Below, piece after piece: positions 1-10,645 of a DNA stretch of 64,000 nt. This DNA comes from Dipteris shenzhenensis. Lineage: Eukaryota; Polypodiophyta; Polypodiopsida; Gleicheniales. Each line of letters begins with the position of its first letter. The first letter of the stretch is position 1. The DNA is taken from assembly GCA_047967505.1 (NCBI GenBank), contig CM106540.1; one strand, written 5' to 3'. The notes under the pieces are model-generated. The model made no database searches and was not told where the DNA came from. It saw only the letters and a program-made list of their open reading frames with translations. The translations under genes were made by a program, and so were the position numbers.

Positions 1-224
1 TGGTGTGTGTGGAGAGAGAGATCCCATGCTAGCCCTCATGCTCCCACGCTGCAGCTGCTTGTTTCTCCCTAAGTTAGACACCCTCGCGGTTCCATTTGAT
101 GCTTGTTTTGTGTTTGTACGCTTTGTCAGAAAATTCCAACCCAAAAAAAAAAAACAAAAAACGTACTGTCAAAAATCCGTACGATTTTGTCCGTACAACC
201 AGGAAAAATACGTACATAGAGTCA
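1..224. other. Unassigned DNA with a small GTAC cluster
   Basis: A short TG/GA-rich start is followed by an A-rich stretch. Between about 168 and 215 there are four GTAC cores, two of them as CCGTAC. This resembles the GTAC-rich leaders seen in the L1 5'UTRs and LTRs further along the window. No coding similarity is visible. Confidence 0.3.
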
Positions 225-745
225 TTAGTGCCAAAAAACGATCCAATGAAAGAAAAGATCAAATCCCTTACTTAGAAGATGAACACTGGAGATCCAGAAT
301 AGCTTGCCAAATTTAGTTGTATGAAAACGAGCCATACGGCGTTGTTTAAGCATAAATAGAAAATCACCAGAATCTGGGCAATGCCAAAACAAATGAGGCA
401 TAGATTCCCATAAGGAAACACATAGGCGACAAACACCAAGAGCAATGTAATGGCCAGCCAATAGCTGTTCAAATGGAACAACCCCAAGGAGAACTCTCCA
501 AAAATTGCAAACCCCGAATTCGCCTCAACCATTTCATCCACCATCAAGGAGAACGTGTCATAGAAAAAATCCTATTCGCACCCATGAAGGAGGCTGCAAA
601 ACTTTATAAAGAGAGGCAATTGTACCATCAGCCAAAGCCAATGATCGACAAACACGATTCGTTCGATTGGAGTACCTAGTCTTCGAGACGAACAGTGTCT
701 CAAGTCCACCAACAGGCCGCAACTTAGACGAAAACTTCACAAGGT
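225..745 (-). pseudogene. L1-type LINE ORF2 C-terminal relic
   Basis: Minus-strand fragments match the end of plant L1 ORF2. The segment near 558-740 carries the pre-zinc-finger block 'ASLYKVLQPPSWV', which corresponds to 'PSLYKVLLPPSWV' in the copy ending at 61.3 kb. The segment near 225-461 carries a zf-RVT-like block with 'CRLCVSLWESMPHLFWHCP'. The two pieces lie in different frames and the reverse transcriptase upstream is absent, so this is a 5'-truncated, frameshifted relic. Unlike the younger copies it has no recognisable A-tail or (TG)n at its 3' side. Confidence 0.7.
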
Positions 746-1207
746 GAAATTTGCATGTCCGCTAATACGGAAAAAGCATATACCTAGATGAATCCAAGAA
801 CATTCCCAAAGTCATCCTCTAAAAACACAACATAGTGCAGTTTCAATCTCACGATAGTCACTCCTAAGATTGAAAACCATAAACTCCATCACGCATAGCA
901 GGGACTAGCTACTATGACATCCCCACTGACGTCATCAGCGCCCAACAGTGGGTGTAGACCATAGTACAAAAATATGCTCTCACACAAACAAATCCACACA
1001 CCCACACATACTTGAGCATCCTTTTATACAAAGTCTTCGTACTGAGTTTCTGCCAGCACTCTGGACCAACTCAGCCATGATGAAGGCTAGCACTAAAGGA
1101 GAAGGCTAATCAAAAAGTAGTCCAAAATCTATTCATTCAAGCTACAACTGCTTGTTAAGTCTAAATGATTTCATTTTAGGCTCTCCCAAACAAGCATCTA
1201 AATCTAG
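746..1207. other. Unassigned intergenic DNA
   Basis: No coding similarity, terminal repeat or RNA gene is recognised. A CA-rich patch lies near 970-1012. Confidence 0.4.
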
Positions 1208-1850
1208 CTAATAGGGCAACGTACCATTTAAGATAGAAAGAATTATGACAATACCAGTAGGCCATAGAGGGTCCAGAGTGACCCCTCGTATCTGTCGGTC
1301 TCCCCAGAGGAAGGCTGTGATAGGTCGGACCTCAATAGAGTGTACTCTGAGGACTCTGTGTCGCGCATGTGGTCTCTTCGTCCCTCTCTCCATGGTACCA
1401 TGTCGGCTGCTAATCCAGACTGCTCTCATGTCGGCTAGCTCCTCCTCCTCCACTTCACTGTGTCCTGGGGTTGACTCAAATGTATAGAAGTCTGTGACGC
1501 GTCGATGTGCCTGGTCATCCTCTATGTCCAGTGGTGGTCTGGCCAACCCCTACTGATCTCTTATCTATCGCAGTAATGTCTCCCTATGCCAACACATCTC
1601 CATCTAAAAAATCTCGATACAGACCGGGTCATTGAAATGGATCAATCTGATGAAGGGCCAAAGCCACTCCCCTCTAGGTAGAGACAGTGGTAGCGCCCTC
1701 GAATCTCGTAGTAGGCTGGGCAAACACAAAGAAAATGATCCTCTGTCTCAACCGCCCCCATCGTACATAGCGTGCAGATCCGCTGCTCTTTGGGTATACC
1801 TACTGCTCTCCTAGCCTCAATCCTCAGCTGATGGGACAAAACCCGCATCT
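1208..1850 (-). pseudogene. Type B (non-L1) LINE C-terminal relic
   Basis: The minus-strand piece at 1642-1848 contains a Cys/His block: 'RICTLC', then 'ETEDHFLCVCP', then 'YYEIRGRYH'. The same block recurs in the type B copies at 18.7 kb and 23.0 kb. The piece at 1208-1546 continues toward the C-terminus in another frame. Nucleotide similarity to 26.15-26.34 kb, also minus strand, is visible by eye. This is the 3' part of a reverse-transcribing non-LTR element without its polymerase domain. Clade (RTE- or Jockey-like) cannot be fixed from this piece. Confidence 0.65.
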
Positions 1851-1977
1851 AACCAATCGTAATTCAAAAAATGGGCAGTTTACAGAGATGGCAAGGTGAT
1901 CATTCGAGAGAGGTAGAAAGAGAAGTACGAAATGCAGGAGAAGGGAACAGCATAGTGGAGTAAGAGGTTTATGGGGT

Positions 1978-4475
1978 GTGGCTGTCCTCTCAAATCAGCT
2001 CTCAGGCCACTCCTTTCAGTGGTTAGGAAAGAGGAACATGCACGGCACATGTGGATTAGAGTTCAAATACCAAAAGGCACGACCGATCTTCATTGTAGTG
2101 TGCTACTTTCCTCCGGATACGTCATCATATGCACCTGACGTTGCCACAAAAGGGAACAACCTATATGAGAGTATACATGATGATATCACTGAGTTCTCTA
2201 GACAGGTCGACACCCTCCTCCTTGGTGACTTCAATGCACGCACAGGGGGACAACCAGGTGGGACTACTTGACTTTGCATCTGATTCCCTAATAGTACCAA
2301 AGCTAGATGCAGCTAAGCTCAGGATAGTGAGACACTCATCAAATGCTCCATATGTGACAGGGTATGGGCGGCACCTACTTGTGATGGGAGCAGTAGATGA
2401 TATGATCATATACAATGGCCTTCAGAGATGGCCATCATCCGATGGACTCACTTGTTTCCCACATGGATGGGGGGCAAGCACAGTGGACCACCTATTGGGA
2501 TCCCTTGCCTTTGCATCTCAGATTCACGACTTTGTAGTACCCCCTCCCCCACTCAGTGCTGATCACTCATACCTGACATTCTATATTTCCACTACCAACA
2601 GAGAGAGTCCTCCATGTGCCCACCCTGACCCATGTTCACTTTGATCGGACTCTTGATTCAGTCTACGTGAGTCACTTAGCTCGAGAGCTTCCGACCCTAC
2701 ACAGAGTAGAGGTAGACCTTGCTCAGGTTTCAACCACTTTAGCTTCAGTGGTACACGAGGCTGGCATCTTTTTTGTTCCTTACGATTCGACCCACACATG
2801 CCTCAGAACCCTTGGTATGATGATGAGTGTAAGGAGATGAGAGCTCACCTCACATGCGAGCAAGCCCTGGGACACCTGACCTCATCTGAGGCGCATCGCA
2901 TCTCACGTCGGATGACATGACGTAAGAAGAAGACTTTTCTCACTCACAGGATTGATGAGGTCGTCGGATCCTTTCGAGGGGGAGATGCCTCAGAACCCTT
3001 GGTATGATGATGAGTGTAAGGAGATGAGAGCTCACCTCACACGCGAGCAGTCCCTGGGACACCTGACCTCGTCTGAGGCGCATCGCATCTCACGTCGGAT
3101 GACACGACGTAAGAAGCAGACTTTTCTCACTCACAGGATTGATGAGGTCGTCGGATCCTTTCAAGGGGGAGACCCGACTATCGGGGATTCCTATCAGAGG
3201 AGAAACGGCCCATTCCCATCACGCACCCAGAGATTTGGCACAGACATGCATTCTTCTTATACGATATCCCAAGTCAGATGCCACCAGATATGTCCTCTAT
3301 GCCCAGACTCACTACTTGTCACTTGTTCACTGCGCAGACCGTGAGGAATGCCCTCCTTCGTTTGCACAACCGAAGAGGACCGAGCACTTTGCACATGGGC
3401 AGGAGGTCTTGACCCTAGTTTTAGTGCAATTGTTCATAGTCACAGATTGCCACCTACTTGGAGCACTACTACCATTGTACCTATACATAAGGCAGGGGAT
3501 CTCATGGATACTGGGAACTACCGCACTCTCATGATTGGCCACACTCTGGCTAAGATTTATGGATCAATACTGGAGAGGGCGATCAGCAGTTATACAAAGG
3601 ACCGTCGACAATGGGCTCTTCAGCAAGTAGGTTTCCGGAGACAACATTCCGCACTGGATCATATTTTTATCCTGAGAGCCATCATCGAGGAGGCGAAGTC
3701 GAGACACCAAAAGGTCTACACTTGCCTCGTGGACTTTTGGAAGGCTTTTGACACCGTTCCTCGCTCTCGCCTGATCAGGCGACTACAGGAGCTGCATCTC
3801 CCAAAAGTCATGATCTCAGGAGTGATGAGTCTATACGAGTCCGTCAGAGGGCGAGTCCGCGCTCCTGGGGGGCTATCAGATTGGGTTGAGAGCACCATAG
3901 GGGTGAAGCAGGGCTGCCCCCTCTCATCGACTCTCTTCGAACTATACATTGATGAGATCATATCCTTTGTTGATCGCCTAAGAGGAGAGGGCTTCCTATT
4001 GGCTGATTTGATGGTACAGATACTCCTCATTTCGTCCTCAGCAGAGGGTTTGGCAGAAACACTTCGAGGCCTTGGAGATGTTCTGTAGAGAGAGGGACAT
4101 GACAGTCAACCTTGGGAAAACCAAGGTTATGATCTTCAACACATCCCAAGCAGTGCTTCGTCAACATCGACGTCAACCTAGTTTCACTTACTGTGGGGAG
4201 CCAGTGGAGATAGTGCAGTCGGAACTCCTACACGTACCTAGGGGCAGTGTTCACAAGACCAGGCTTCACGATGAACCATGCAGCCAAAGCACGACTCACA
4301 CGAGGGAAGGGTGCCCTGGAAATTAGAGAGATAATGCTTCGAGGCGCATTTCCAGGATCCACCGACGAAGGGCTGGCTTTTTGACACTCTCGTGAGACCA
4401 ACTGACATATATGCAGCACCTTTTTTGGGGAGTGATGTTACACACATTCACGCCCTGGTTGGCACCCCGGGAGAT
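1978..4475 (+). pseudogene. Type B LINE, endonuclease plus reverse transcriptase, broken
   Basis: An APE-type endonuclease opens the element: 'VCYFPPDTSSY' and 'LLLGDFNARTG' near 2100-2260, then after a frameshift 'GWGASTVDHLLGS' and 'PLSADHSYLTF' near 2470-2580. A linker with an internal 187-bp duplication follows. The reverse transcriptase at about 3430-4090 shows 'IHKAGD', 'VGFRRQHSALDHIF', 'LVDFWKAFDTVPRSRL' and 'GVKQGCPLSSTLF'. The thumb at 4072-4470 shows 'LGKTKVMIFNTS' and 'FDTLVRPTDIYAAPF'. The YADD catalytic box is missing between 'QILL' and 'SSSAEGL'. Several frameshifts make it non-functional. The 'GVKQGCPLSP' box separates this family from the plant L1 copies ('SVRQGCPLSALL'). Confidence 0.85.
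2801..3174 (+). repeat. 187-bp tandem duplication inside type B LINE
   Basis: Unit 1 is 2801-2987 and unit 2 is 2988-3174. Both begin 'cctcagaacccttggtatga' and end in a 'ggatccttt...ggggga' segment, with a handful of substitutions between them. The length is not a multiple of three, so the duplication itself shifts the frame between endonuclease and reverse transcriptase. Confidence 0.9.
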
Positions 4476-4587
4476 CCCTAAGAAGGTTCATTTTTTTGGA
4501 GACCATTGCCTATAGATTCCAGCTGAGTGTTTTCTTGCTCCACCAGGGCACACACGGATCCATCTCCACCACTCTCTGAGGATATCT

Positions 4588-4854
4588 TGTTGGAATTATT
4601 GCCATAATTCATGGCAATGACCAATGTATGACTAATAAGTGGGTTAGGGGCATTTTTCACTCATTAGAAGTTTTTTCCCCTAACCGCAGTTAGTGGATTG
4701 GTTTTTTTTTCACTTGGACAAACCCCAATCTTGTAGCTTGTTTGCTTATCTTATATTAATACAACTGTGTGTTGCTCTCTTGCTCTCCAGCTTGCACACT
4801 CTTGCTCTCCAACTTGCACACTATTGCTCTCACCTTGCTATCTCATTTCCTTCA
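4588..4854 (+). mobile_element. Ty1-copia LTR
   Basis: The LTR runs from 'tgttggaattattgcc' to 'ctcatttccttca' (TG...CA, 267 bp). It is followed at once by a primer-binding site. The minus-strand LTR at 18242-18488 is the same family, sharing the 5' part including 'gtgaccaatgtatgac'-like sequence and the 'taggggca' block. No partner LTR is found downstream. Confidence 0.8.
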
Positions 4855-4855
4855 A

Positions 4856-4867
4856 TTGGTATCAGAG
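4856..4867 (+). other. Primer-binding site, initiator tRNA-Met
   Basis: 'ttggtatcagag' directly follows the LTR. It is the standard copia priming site, complementary to the 3' end of plant initiator tRNA-Met. Coding sequence expected downstream is replaced by an inverted copia fragment. Confidence 0.8.
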
Positions 4868-5640
4868 AAAATAAGCCTTAAATGCATGAGAAATATACTC
4901 CCCCCCTCTATCTGTGTGAAGTGTCTGTACCTTGAGCCCTGTCTCATTTTCCACCTTGGCAACAAAATGTCAAAAATGGAGAAACACATCAGATTTTGCC
5001 TTGAGACCATACACCCATGTGTATCTCGAATAGTCATCAATAAAGGTGACAAAATACAAGTAACCACCCAAGGCAAGAGTCCTCATGGGACCACAGACAT
5101 CATTGTGAATGAGCTGTAATTTACTGACGAAAATAAGCCTTAAATGCATGAGAAATATACTCCCCCCCTCTATCTGTGTGAAGTGTCTGTACCTTGAGCC
5201 CTGTCTCATTTTCCACCTTGGAACAAGATGTCAAAAATGGAGAAACACATCAGATTTTTCCTTGAGACCATACACCCATGTGTATCTCAAATAGTCATCA
5301 ATAAAGGTAACAAAATACAAGTAACCACCCAAGGCAAGAGTCCTCATGGGACCACAGACATCATTGTGAATGAGCTGTAATTTACGGACAGCTCGTACTG
5401 CACCATCTTTCTTGAAGGCAAATCTATACATCTTCCCAAGTATGCATCCTTCACATGTATGAGGAGGTGACTCCAAAGGATATAAAACATCAACCATTTC
5501 AAACTTTTGAAGTGTCATCAAGCTGCCAAACTTCATATGCCCATATTTAGCATGCCATAACTCCGCATTCTACATAGCAGCAGTGGGAGTAGAGACTCCA
5601 AGTGCATGATTTGGTCTTTTTGTGAGAAAAGAAAGGAAGC
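4868..5640 (-). pseudogene. Copia pol fragment: GAG-pre-integrase and integrase
   Basis: Read on the minus strand, 5' to 3', the fragment shows 'LWHAKYGHMKFGSL' (GAG-pre-integrase, near 5540), 'CEGCILGKM', then the integrase core '[10 protein letters not shown]' and '[18 protein letters not shown]'. These are typical of the N-terminal half of a copia integrase. The fragment stops within the core. Its integrase part is present twice as a 262-bp tandem repeat. It lies in opposite orientation to the LTR immediately on its left, so the pair is a rearranged or composite relic rather than one element. Confidence 0.85.
4869..5392. repeat. 262-bp tandem duplication of copia integrase segment
   Basis: Unit 1 is about 4869-5130 and unit 2 about 5131-5392, each beginning 'aaataagccttaaatgcatg'. 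They are near identical, with a few substitutions and small indels. Confidence 0.85.
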
Positions 5641-5714
5641 AAGAGCAAGAGTGAGCAAAATGGAGAGAGTGAGCTGAATGTAGTTCACTCCCCAAAGTGT
5701 ACTGAACTGAAGTG

Positions 5715-6589
5715 ATACTGTGCTGTGTTGTGCTCCCCTTTTCTCTAGCAGCCACAACATATGGATTGGGCTCTCATTATCGTCCTTTGTGGCGACAAAT
5801 TACTTCTATGCTTTCGCCCTTTGTTCCGATTCCTCCTTTGGAACTCCAGGACCGACTGGAAGATTGGACTTTGACTTCTCCAGGGTCCTCTTCTCGTCCT
5901 TTGAGGCTATCTCAGATTACTGTACCTGCATTGTATAAAATCCTTTTGCCTCAACCTTGGGTTTCAGAGAGAGGTGATTCTGTTTGGCGAATGCATCGCC
6001 CAACCAAGTGGTGGAGGAAAAGATTACAGCAACTTTGGGCCTATAAAGTACCGCTTCGGCAACAGGTTTTCTTTTGGCGAGTTCTTTTGGAAGTGTTTCC
6101 ATCTGGACAACTATTAGCTCATCGACACATTGCCCCTGCACTTTGCCATAGATGTTCTGCTTCTTCGGAGATTGTGCCTCACTTGTTTTGGCATTGCCGT
6201 GCTCTCGTGAGTTTTTTGATCTGCTTCGACAACACCTGCGAGCGAGATTCCCATCTATTCCGTTTGGGAAGTTCTTATGGCTATTTGGGTTTCATCCATC
6301 TAGACCGGAGTTTCATCTTTTCTTCGTTTGGGTTCGCTACTGGGCACTATGGACTTTATGGACACATAGGAATTGTAAAGTCTTTGGTGATCCTACTTTC
6401 TCTCTGTTTGGCTTTTTTAGGCATTCTCTGCAGCAATCTTTCTTTGATTGCTTGCAGACCCGCTGCATAGATCATGAGGTCTTTTTGGCATATACTGAAA
6501 TTTTCAGTTGATGTAATTGTAGCACCTTATTTTGAGGTTGCTACTCATACAATATAATCAATCAATGATTTCACCCAAAAAAAAAAAAA
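5715..6589 (+). pseudogene. L1 LINE copy A1, 5'-truncated ORF2 end and 3'UTR
   Basis: The reading frame starts in 'YGLGSHYRPLWRQITSML' and continues through 'ALYKILLPQPWVSERGDSVW', 'KWWRKRLQQLWAYKVPLRQQ' and the zf-RVT block 'CHRCSASSEIVPHLFWHC'. A frameshift near 6210 moves the last part ('VRYWALWTLWTHRN') to another frame. The 3'UTR ends in 'tttcaccc' plus 13 A, then (TG)n. It aligns with the 3' end of the copy at 55.6-61.3 kb, so the 5' 80% of the element is missing, as expected for target-primed reverse transcription that stopped early. Confidence 0.85.
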
Positions 6590-6593
6590 GGGT

Positions 6594-6596
<3 letters not shown>

Positions 6597-6649
<53 letters not shown>
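6597..6649 (+). repeat. (TG)n microsatellite between two LINE ends
   Basis: A pure TG tract of about 53 bp separates the A-tail of copy A1 from the truncated start of the next LINE fragment at 6650. Confidence 0.95.
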
Positions 6650-6650
<1 letters not shown>

Positions 6651-6969
6651 ATTTTTGGCTTTTTGGCAGACTTCCTGCAACCCTGGTCCATTACTCTTTA
6701 CTTTTGAACTGGGTCAGATATTGGGCTTTTTGGACCATATGGCAGGATCACAACATGCGATATTTTGGGAATCCGTTCTTGCAATCTTATGAATATTTCA
6801 GACTCTCCCTACGGCAATCTATCTATGATGCTTGCCATCAAGGAGATCTTCCTCAGTCATGCCTGGAAATAGTTTTTCTTTGCTTTTGATTTCCTGTTGA
6901 GGCTCTCTGCTTTTTTGAGACCCTCATGTAAATTTTGCTGATAATATAATCATGGATTTACCAAAAAAA
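6650..6969 (+). pseudogene. L1 LINE family F, 3' fragment
   Basis: This encodes the extreme ORF2 C-terminus ('NWVRYWAFWTIWQDHNMRYF' ... 'SLRQSIYDACHQGDLPQSCLE') followed by a 3'UTR ending 'ggatttacc' plus seven A. (TG)n flanks both sides. The same 3' sequence recurs as an inverted insertion at 53352-53489. It is 5'-truncated to about 320 bp. Confidence 0.8.
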
Positions 6970-7132
6970 GTGTGTGTGTGAACTGGATTTCAACCCAAAA
7001 AAGAAATAAGTGTGTGCATGTGTGTGTGTGTGTGTGCGTGTGTGTGTAAGCGTGCACACACACACGCGCACATACAGTGGTTTCAGCCAAAAAAAAAGCG
7101 TGTGCATGCACACACACACACATACACAGAGT
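6970..7132 (+). repeat. TG/CA tracts holding two tiny LINE 3' ends
   Basis: Short TG tracts surround two A-tailed snippets: 6981-7010 ('aactggatttcaaccc' then A-rich) and about 7073-7097 ('tggtttcagcc' then nine A). Each is only 20-30 bp. They resemble extremely truncated LINE 3' ends. The tract turns into CA repeats near 7099-7130. Confidence 0.6.
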
Positions 7133-7235
7133 TTATTAAAGTCTTAGGTAGACCGATGGGTCTATGAGACAATAAGAAACCTGATACAACAAGCTGAAAG
7201 GGTGGAGCTATTGAAACGAGCATCATCACCCATGC
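7133..7235 (-). mobile_element. Type B LINE 3'UTR fragment
   Basis: The reverse complement matches the 3'UTR of the type B copy at 23.57-23.68 kb, including 'gggtgatgatgctcgttt' and 'cagtctcatagacccatcgg'-like sequence. Only about 100 bp remain. CA repeats lie on the left and TG repeats on the right. Confidence 0.7.
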
Positions 7236-7245
7236 TAGAGAGAGA

Positions 7246-7284
<39 letters not shown>

Positions 7285-8039
7285 CGGGAGTGGCATGGAC
7301 TTAAGCACAAGCGTTGTGCATGTGCGCGTGCGAGTAAAGCCTCATATGGTGACCACATAATTTGAACATAAGTGCGAGTGCAAGTGAGAGAGAAGACCCC
7401 ATACGGAAACTCTAGAGTTCACTCACAAGAGCATAGATGATGTCTTCAACTCTCTCATGAGAAAAACACCTGTTAATTGCATCCCTCCTGCAAAGCATAA
7501 AATTATCTCCTTATCAGTGTAGAAATGAGTCACAAAGACTTGTTAATTCCATCAATAATAAAAGAAAACACTTGATATGAGCCTTTCGCTTGGCATTTGG
7601 CCTTGTCTGAAGGACAACATATCACAAGTTTCAATGATACTGAAATTTTCCATATAATGTATTATACAACCCATTCCTTAGTTGTGCTCTTAGACCGCTC
7701 CTTCCTTTTAACTCAATAATTAAAACCCACCAGCTTTCTAAAAAATTCCCCTTGTACAGATGTACAAAACGAGCAGTAGCAGATTGCATTGGTAAGACTG
7801 GGAACCTGTCAACTATATAGAAATCAAAACGCTTTGAAGCACCCACAGAGAGGTGGGATGGCTGCATGAGTGATAAATGAATAAATACGAAAGCATTAAG
7901 AGAACTCAGAAGCGATACATGTGTGGAAAGAAAAACCCATGTGCCCCTGAAGGATGGGGAGAGAGGAGCAAAAGATACAGGCTCTGCCAGATGAACATGA
8001 TCCTCCTAGAGGCAAAACAAATTGTTTGGTCCAAAAATA
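7236..8039. other. (TG)n tract and unassigned DNA
   Basis: A (TG)n tract occupies about 7250-7281. From 7380 to 8039 no confident feature is seen. A minus-strand stretch at 7631-7867 has a weak 'FVHLYKGNFLESWW' block that could be a worn L1 pre-zinc-finger segment. Confidence 0.35.
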
Positions 8040-8566
8040 GAGTTTTGTCGTAGGAGGAGCTCCGTCTGCTGCTGCCCCCCGCCTTCGTCCGTCGCCATCA
8101 GCCACCCCTGGCAGCGCCCTGCCCCTTGGCCGCGACCTGCCCCCTTGGCAGCGCCCTGCTGCCTAGGCTGCGCAGGCTTCCCTTGGAAGCGTGTCGCCCC
8201 CCCTTGCCCGCTCGCGTTGCGCCTCCTCTCAGCCCGTTTGGCTGCTGCAGGGGCGCCCTGGTGGTCGAGCCCCCCCTTAGCCTGTTCGCGTTGCGCCCCC
8301 CCCTTCAGCCCGACTGGCTGTCCAGGTCGCGCCCTGCTGGTCGAGCTCCCCTTGCCCCCTTCAGGTCGCCCCTTCAGGCTGCCTTCTAGGCCGCCAGTAG
8401 CTGCCGTCTGCCCCCTCCCTTGCATCTCAGGTTGGGCTTCAGGGCCCTCTTCCGGGACTGTTCTGCGTGAGTTCCGGGGAGCTGTGTTCCTGGGCTGCTT
8501 CCAAGCATTGGCGGAGGTTTTTGCTTCTGCATTCAGCGGTCTGTTGTCATTCCACGCAGGCTGAAG
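8040..8566 (+). other. GC-rich leader upstream of type C LINE ORF1
   Basis: A very GC-rich block with imperfect 'gcgccctgcccccttgg' repeats precedes the type C ORF1. Open frames through it are compositional and have no family similarity. I read it as the 5'UTR or promoter region of the LINE because of its position. Confidence 0.45.
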
Positions 8567-10295
8567 TTGGGAGCATTCTTTAACCAGGGGGTTTTTGGGA
8601 TTCTAGTGGTTGGTTGCGAGTTCTTAGTGGGTATTTTCAGCAGAGATAGCTCCTCCCCTCAGGACAGCGAAGCTGAGACAATGGAGGACACTAATGCCAC
8701 TCCTGTCGCCGAACCTGAGGAGATCAAAGTCACAGTTTCTTTTCCTCCTGACATTGAGCAGATGATTGAGGTAGCGGAGGAGGGTTTTCGTTTGACGCAC
8801 ATCCTTGGCTTTCTCCCCGGTAGAGGCCAACAGTTACGTGATTGGGTGTACACCAGCATGGCCTCATTGGGTGTCTCAGTTACAGTTTTTCGATTGCTTG
8901 GCAGAGGGTACTTTTCTTTTGGCCTTCAGTCCACAGAGCAGGCTCAAAGAGTACTTATGAGCTCTCCGATTCAGTTTCAGAGCAGAGTCATCCATTTGTG
9001 ACCTTGGCGGAAGCACTTCAGTACTACGTCCCCGAGACCGCGTCAGGTCTCTTTTTGGATGCTTTTCCCTGGACTTCCTGATGAGGTTAGCTCTTGTCAC
9101 AGAGCTGTGGAGCATATGGCTAGTGTGGCAGGTACAGTCATCCCATCAGGCGCTAGACTTTCCTATGCTCAGTCACTTGCTGGTACAGGTGTTACGAGGG
9201 TCAGACTCACTTCAGAGTTCCCCCCTCCTAGACCTTTGCCTACTTTGATTTCGTACTCCACGGGAGATGGGGTCCAGATGCAGCAGAGGGTTTTGTACGA
9301 GGGGCTTCCTGATCAGTGTCTTTTCTGTCGGAAGAGAGGTCACTTTATTAGGGATTGCCCCAGTCGTAGGCCTCGATCAGAGACTCCGGATCCTTCTCAT
9401 CCTACGAGAGACCCAGAGCCTTCAGTTCAGCCTCCAGGGGTCTCTGAGCCTGCTTCGACTCATTCAGCAGAACGAGAGGAGACTCCTCTGGGGGAGCCTC
9501 CAGTGGAATCAGAGGACGTGGAGGTGCCTCCAGTGGTACAGCTTTCACGGAGAGCTCGGAGGAGACCGAGACAGAGGGAGAGCCAGCAGTACGAGCAGCC
9601 CTAGGTACGAGCTCACAGATGGCAGAGAGTTGAGACTTATGTGCAGGAGACCCCGGAAAGGGGAGATGCGGAGGACCATCCGCAAACTTAGAGAGTCCCT
9701 TCCTCAGGCAGACACCTGGATTGTTGGAGGTGATTTCAACATGGTTGAATTCGCTGAAGACAAGTCGGGTCAGACAGAGGGTGGCCTTTCCGATAGGGAG
9801 AGAGTGGAGTGGGATAGTTTTGTTTTGCATGCTGGACTTCATGATGCTGCTCGATTAGACGACTTTCGTCAATTGGCAGACAGTCTTCAATTCTCTTGGT
9901 CCGGGGTTTTCCATGGCTCTCTTTCTTTGGTCAGACTTGACAGGTTTTATATTGGCCATTGGGGTCAGGCCAGAGGAGGACAGATTGGGATCCGCCCGGG
10001 TTATGTTTTATTTGACCATGCTCCAGTCCTACTACAGATTCTTCCTACCTCTCGATTGGAGAGCACAGGCTCTGTCAGAGTTCCGGACTTTGTTTTTCAA
10101 GATACAGAGTTCGTGGAACGGTTAAGAGAGACTTGGTTGTCAGTGGACACTCCTGTGGATCACGGCTGGTTGTTGTGGGTAGAGGGGGCTTTGGCTAGAG
10201 TCAGCATGGCCTGCCAGTTGAGGGCAAAAGAGGAGAAGGAAAAGCTCAGAATCAGAGATCGGAATGCAAGAGCAACACACACACACACACACACT
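8567..10295 (+). pseudogene. L1-type LINE 'type C': ORF1 with CCHC and part of endonuclease
   Basis: ORF1 begins near 8567 or at the internal ATG at about 8680 ('MEDTNATPVAEPEE'). It has a DUF4283-like region and, after a frameshift near 9000, a zinc knuckle 'CLFCRKRGHFIRDC' (CX2CX4HX4C) near 9330, then a Pro/Glu-rich and Arg-rich tail ending about 9603. The endonuclease starts abruptly with 'ADTWIVGGDFNMVE' near 9710 and continues through 'LDRFYIG' and 'FDHAPVLLQI'. The N-terminal half of the endonuclease (the 'LNVQG' and 'QEHN' region) is absent, so ORF1 and ORF2 are joined by an internal deletion. The copy ends at an (AC)n tract at 10276-10294, and reverse transcriptase is missing. Confidence 0.8.
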
Positions 10296-10589
10296 CCTTT
10301 TCTTCCTTTTTTCCATGCAACTTACATTCTTTCCCTTGTTACCCCTTTGGTAAAACTTTTTTGACTACCTCTCCCCTCTCTCTCTCTTCAAATAAAACTT
10401 CCTCCCACACTCTCTACCCTTCCCCTCTCTTTCTTTTAATTTCCCACACACCCTTTCTCACCCCCCCCCCCCCCTTTTCCTTAATCTAAAACCTGTTTGT
10501 AAACAAAACTATTTTTTCTCCTAATATTTTCCTATTTTCTAAAAATTTCCAAAATCTTCCTAAAATTTTCCTATCCCTAATTCTCTATC

Positions 10590-10645
<56 letters not shown>

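Noticed and set aside
8022-8564. 180-codon Pro/Ala-rich frame
   Set aside because: GC-rich, open in several frames on both strands, no domain; better read as LINE leader.
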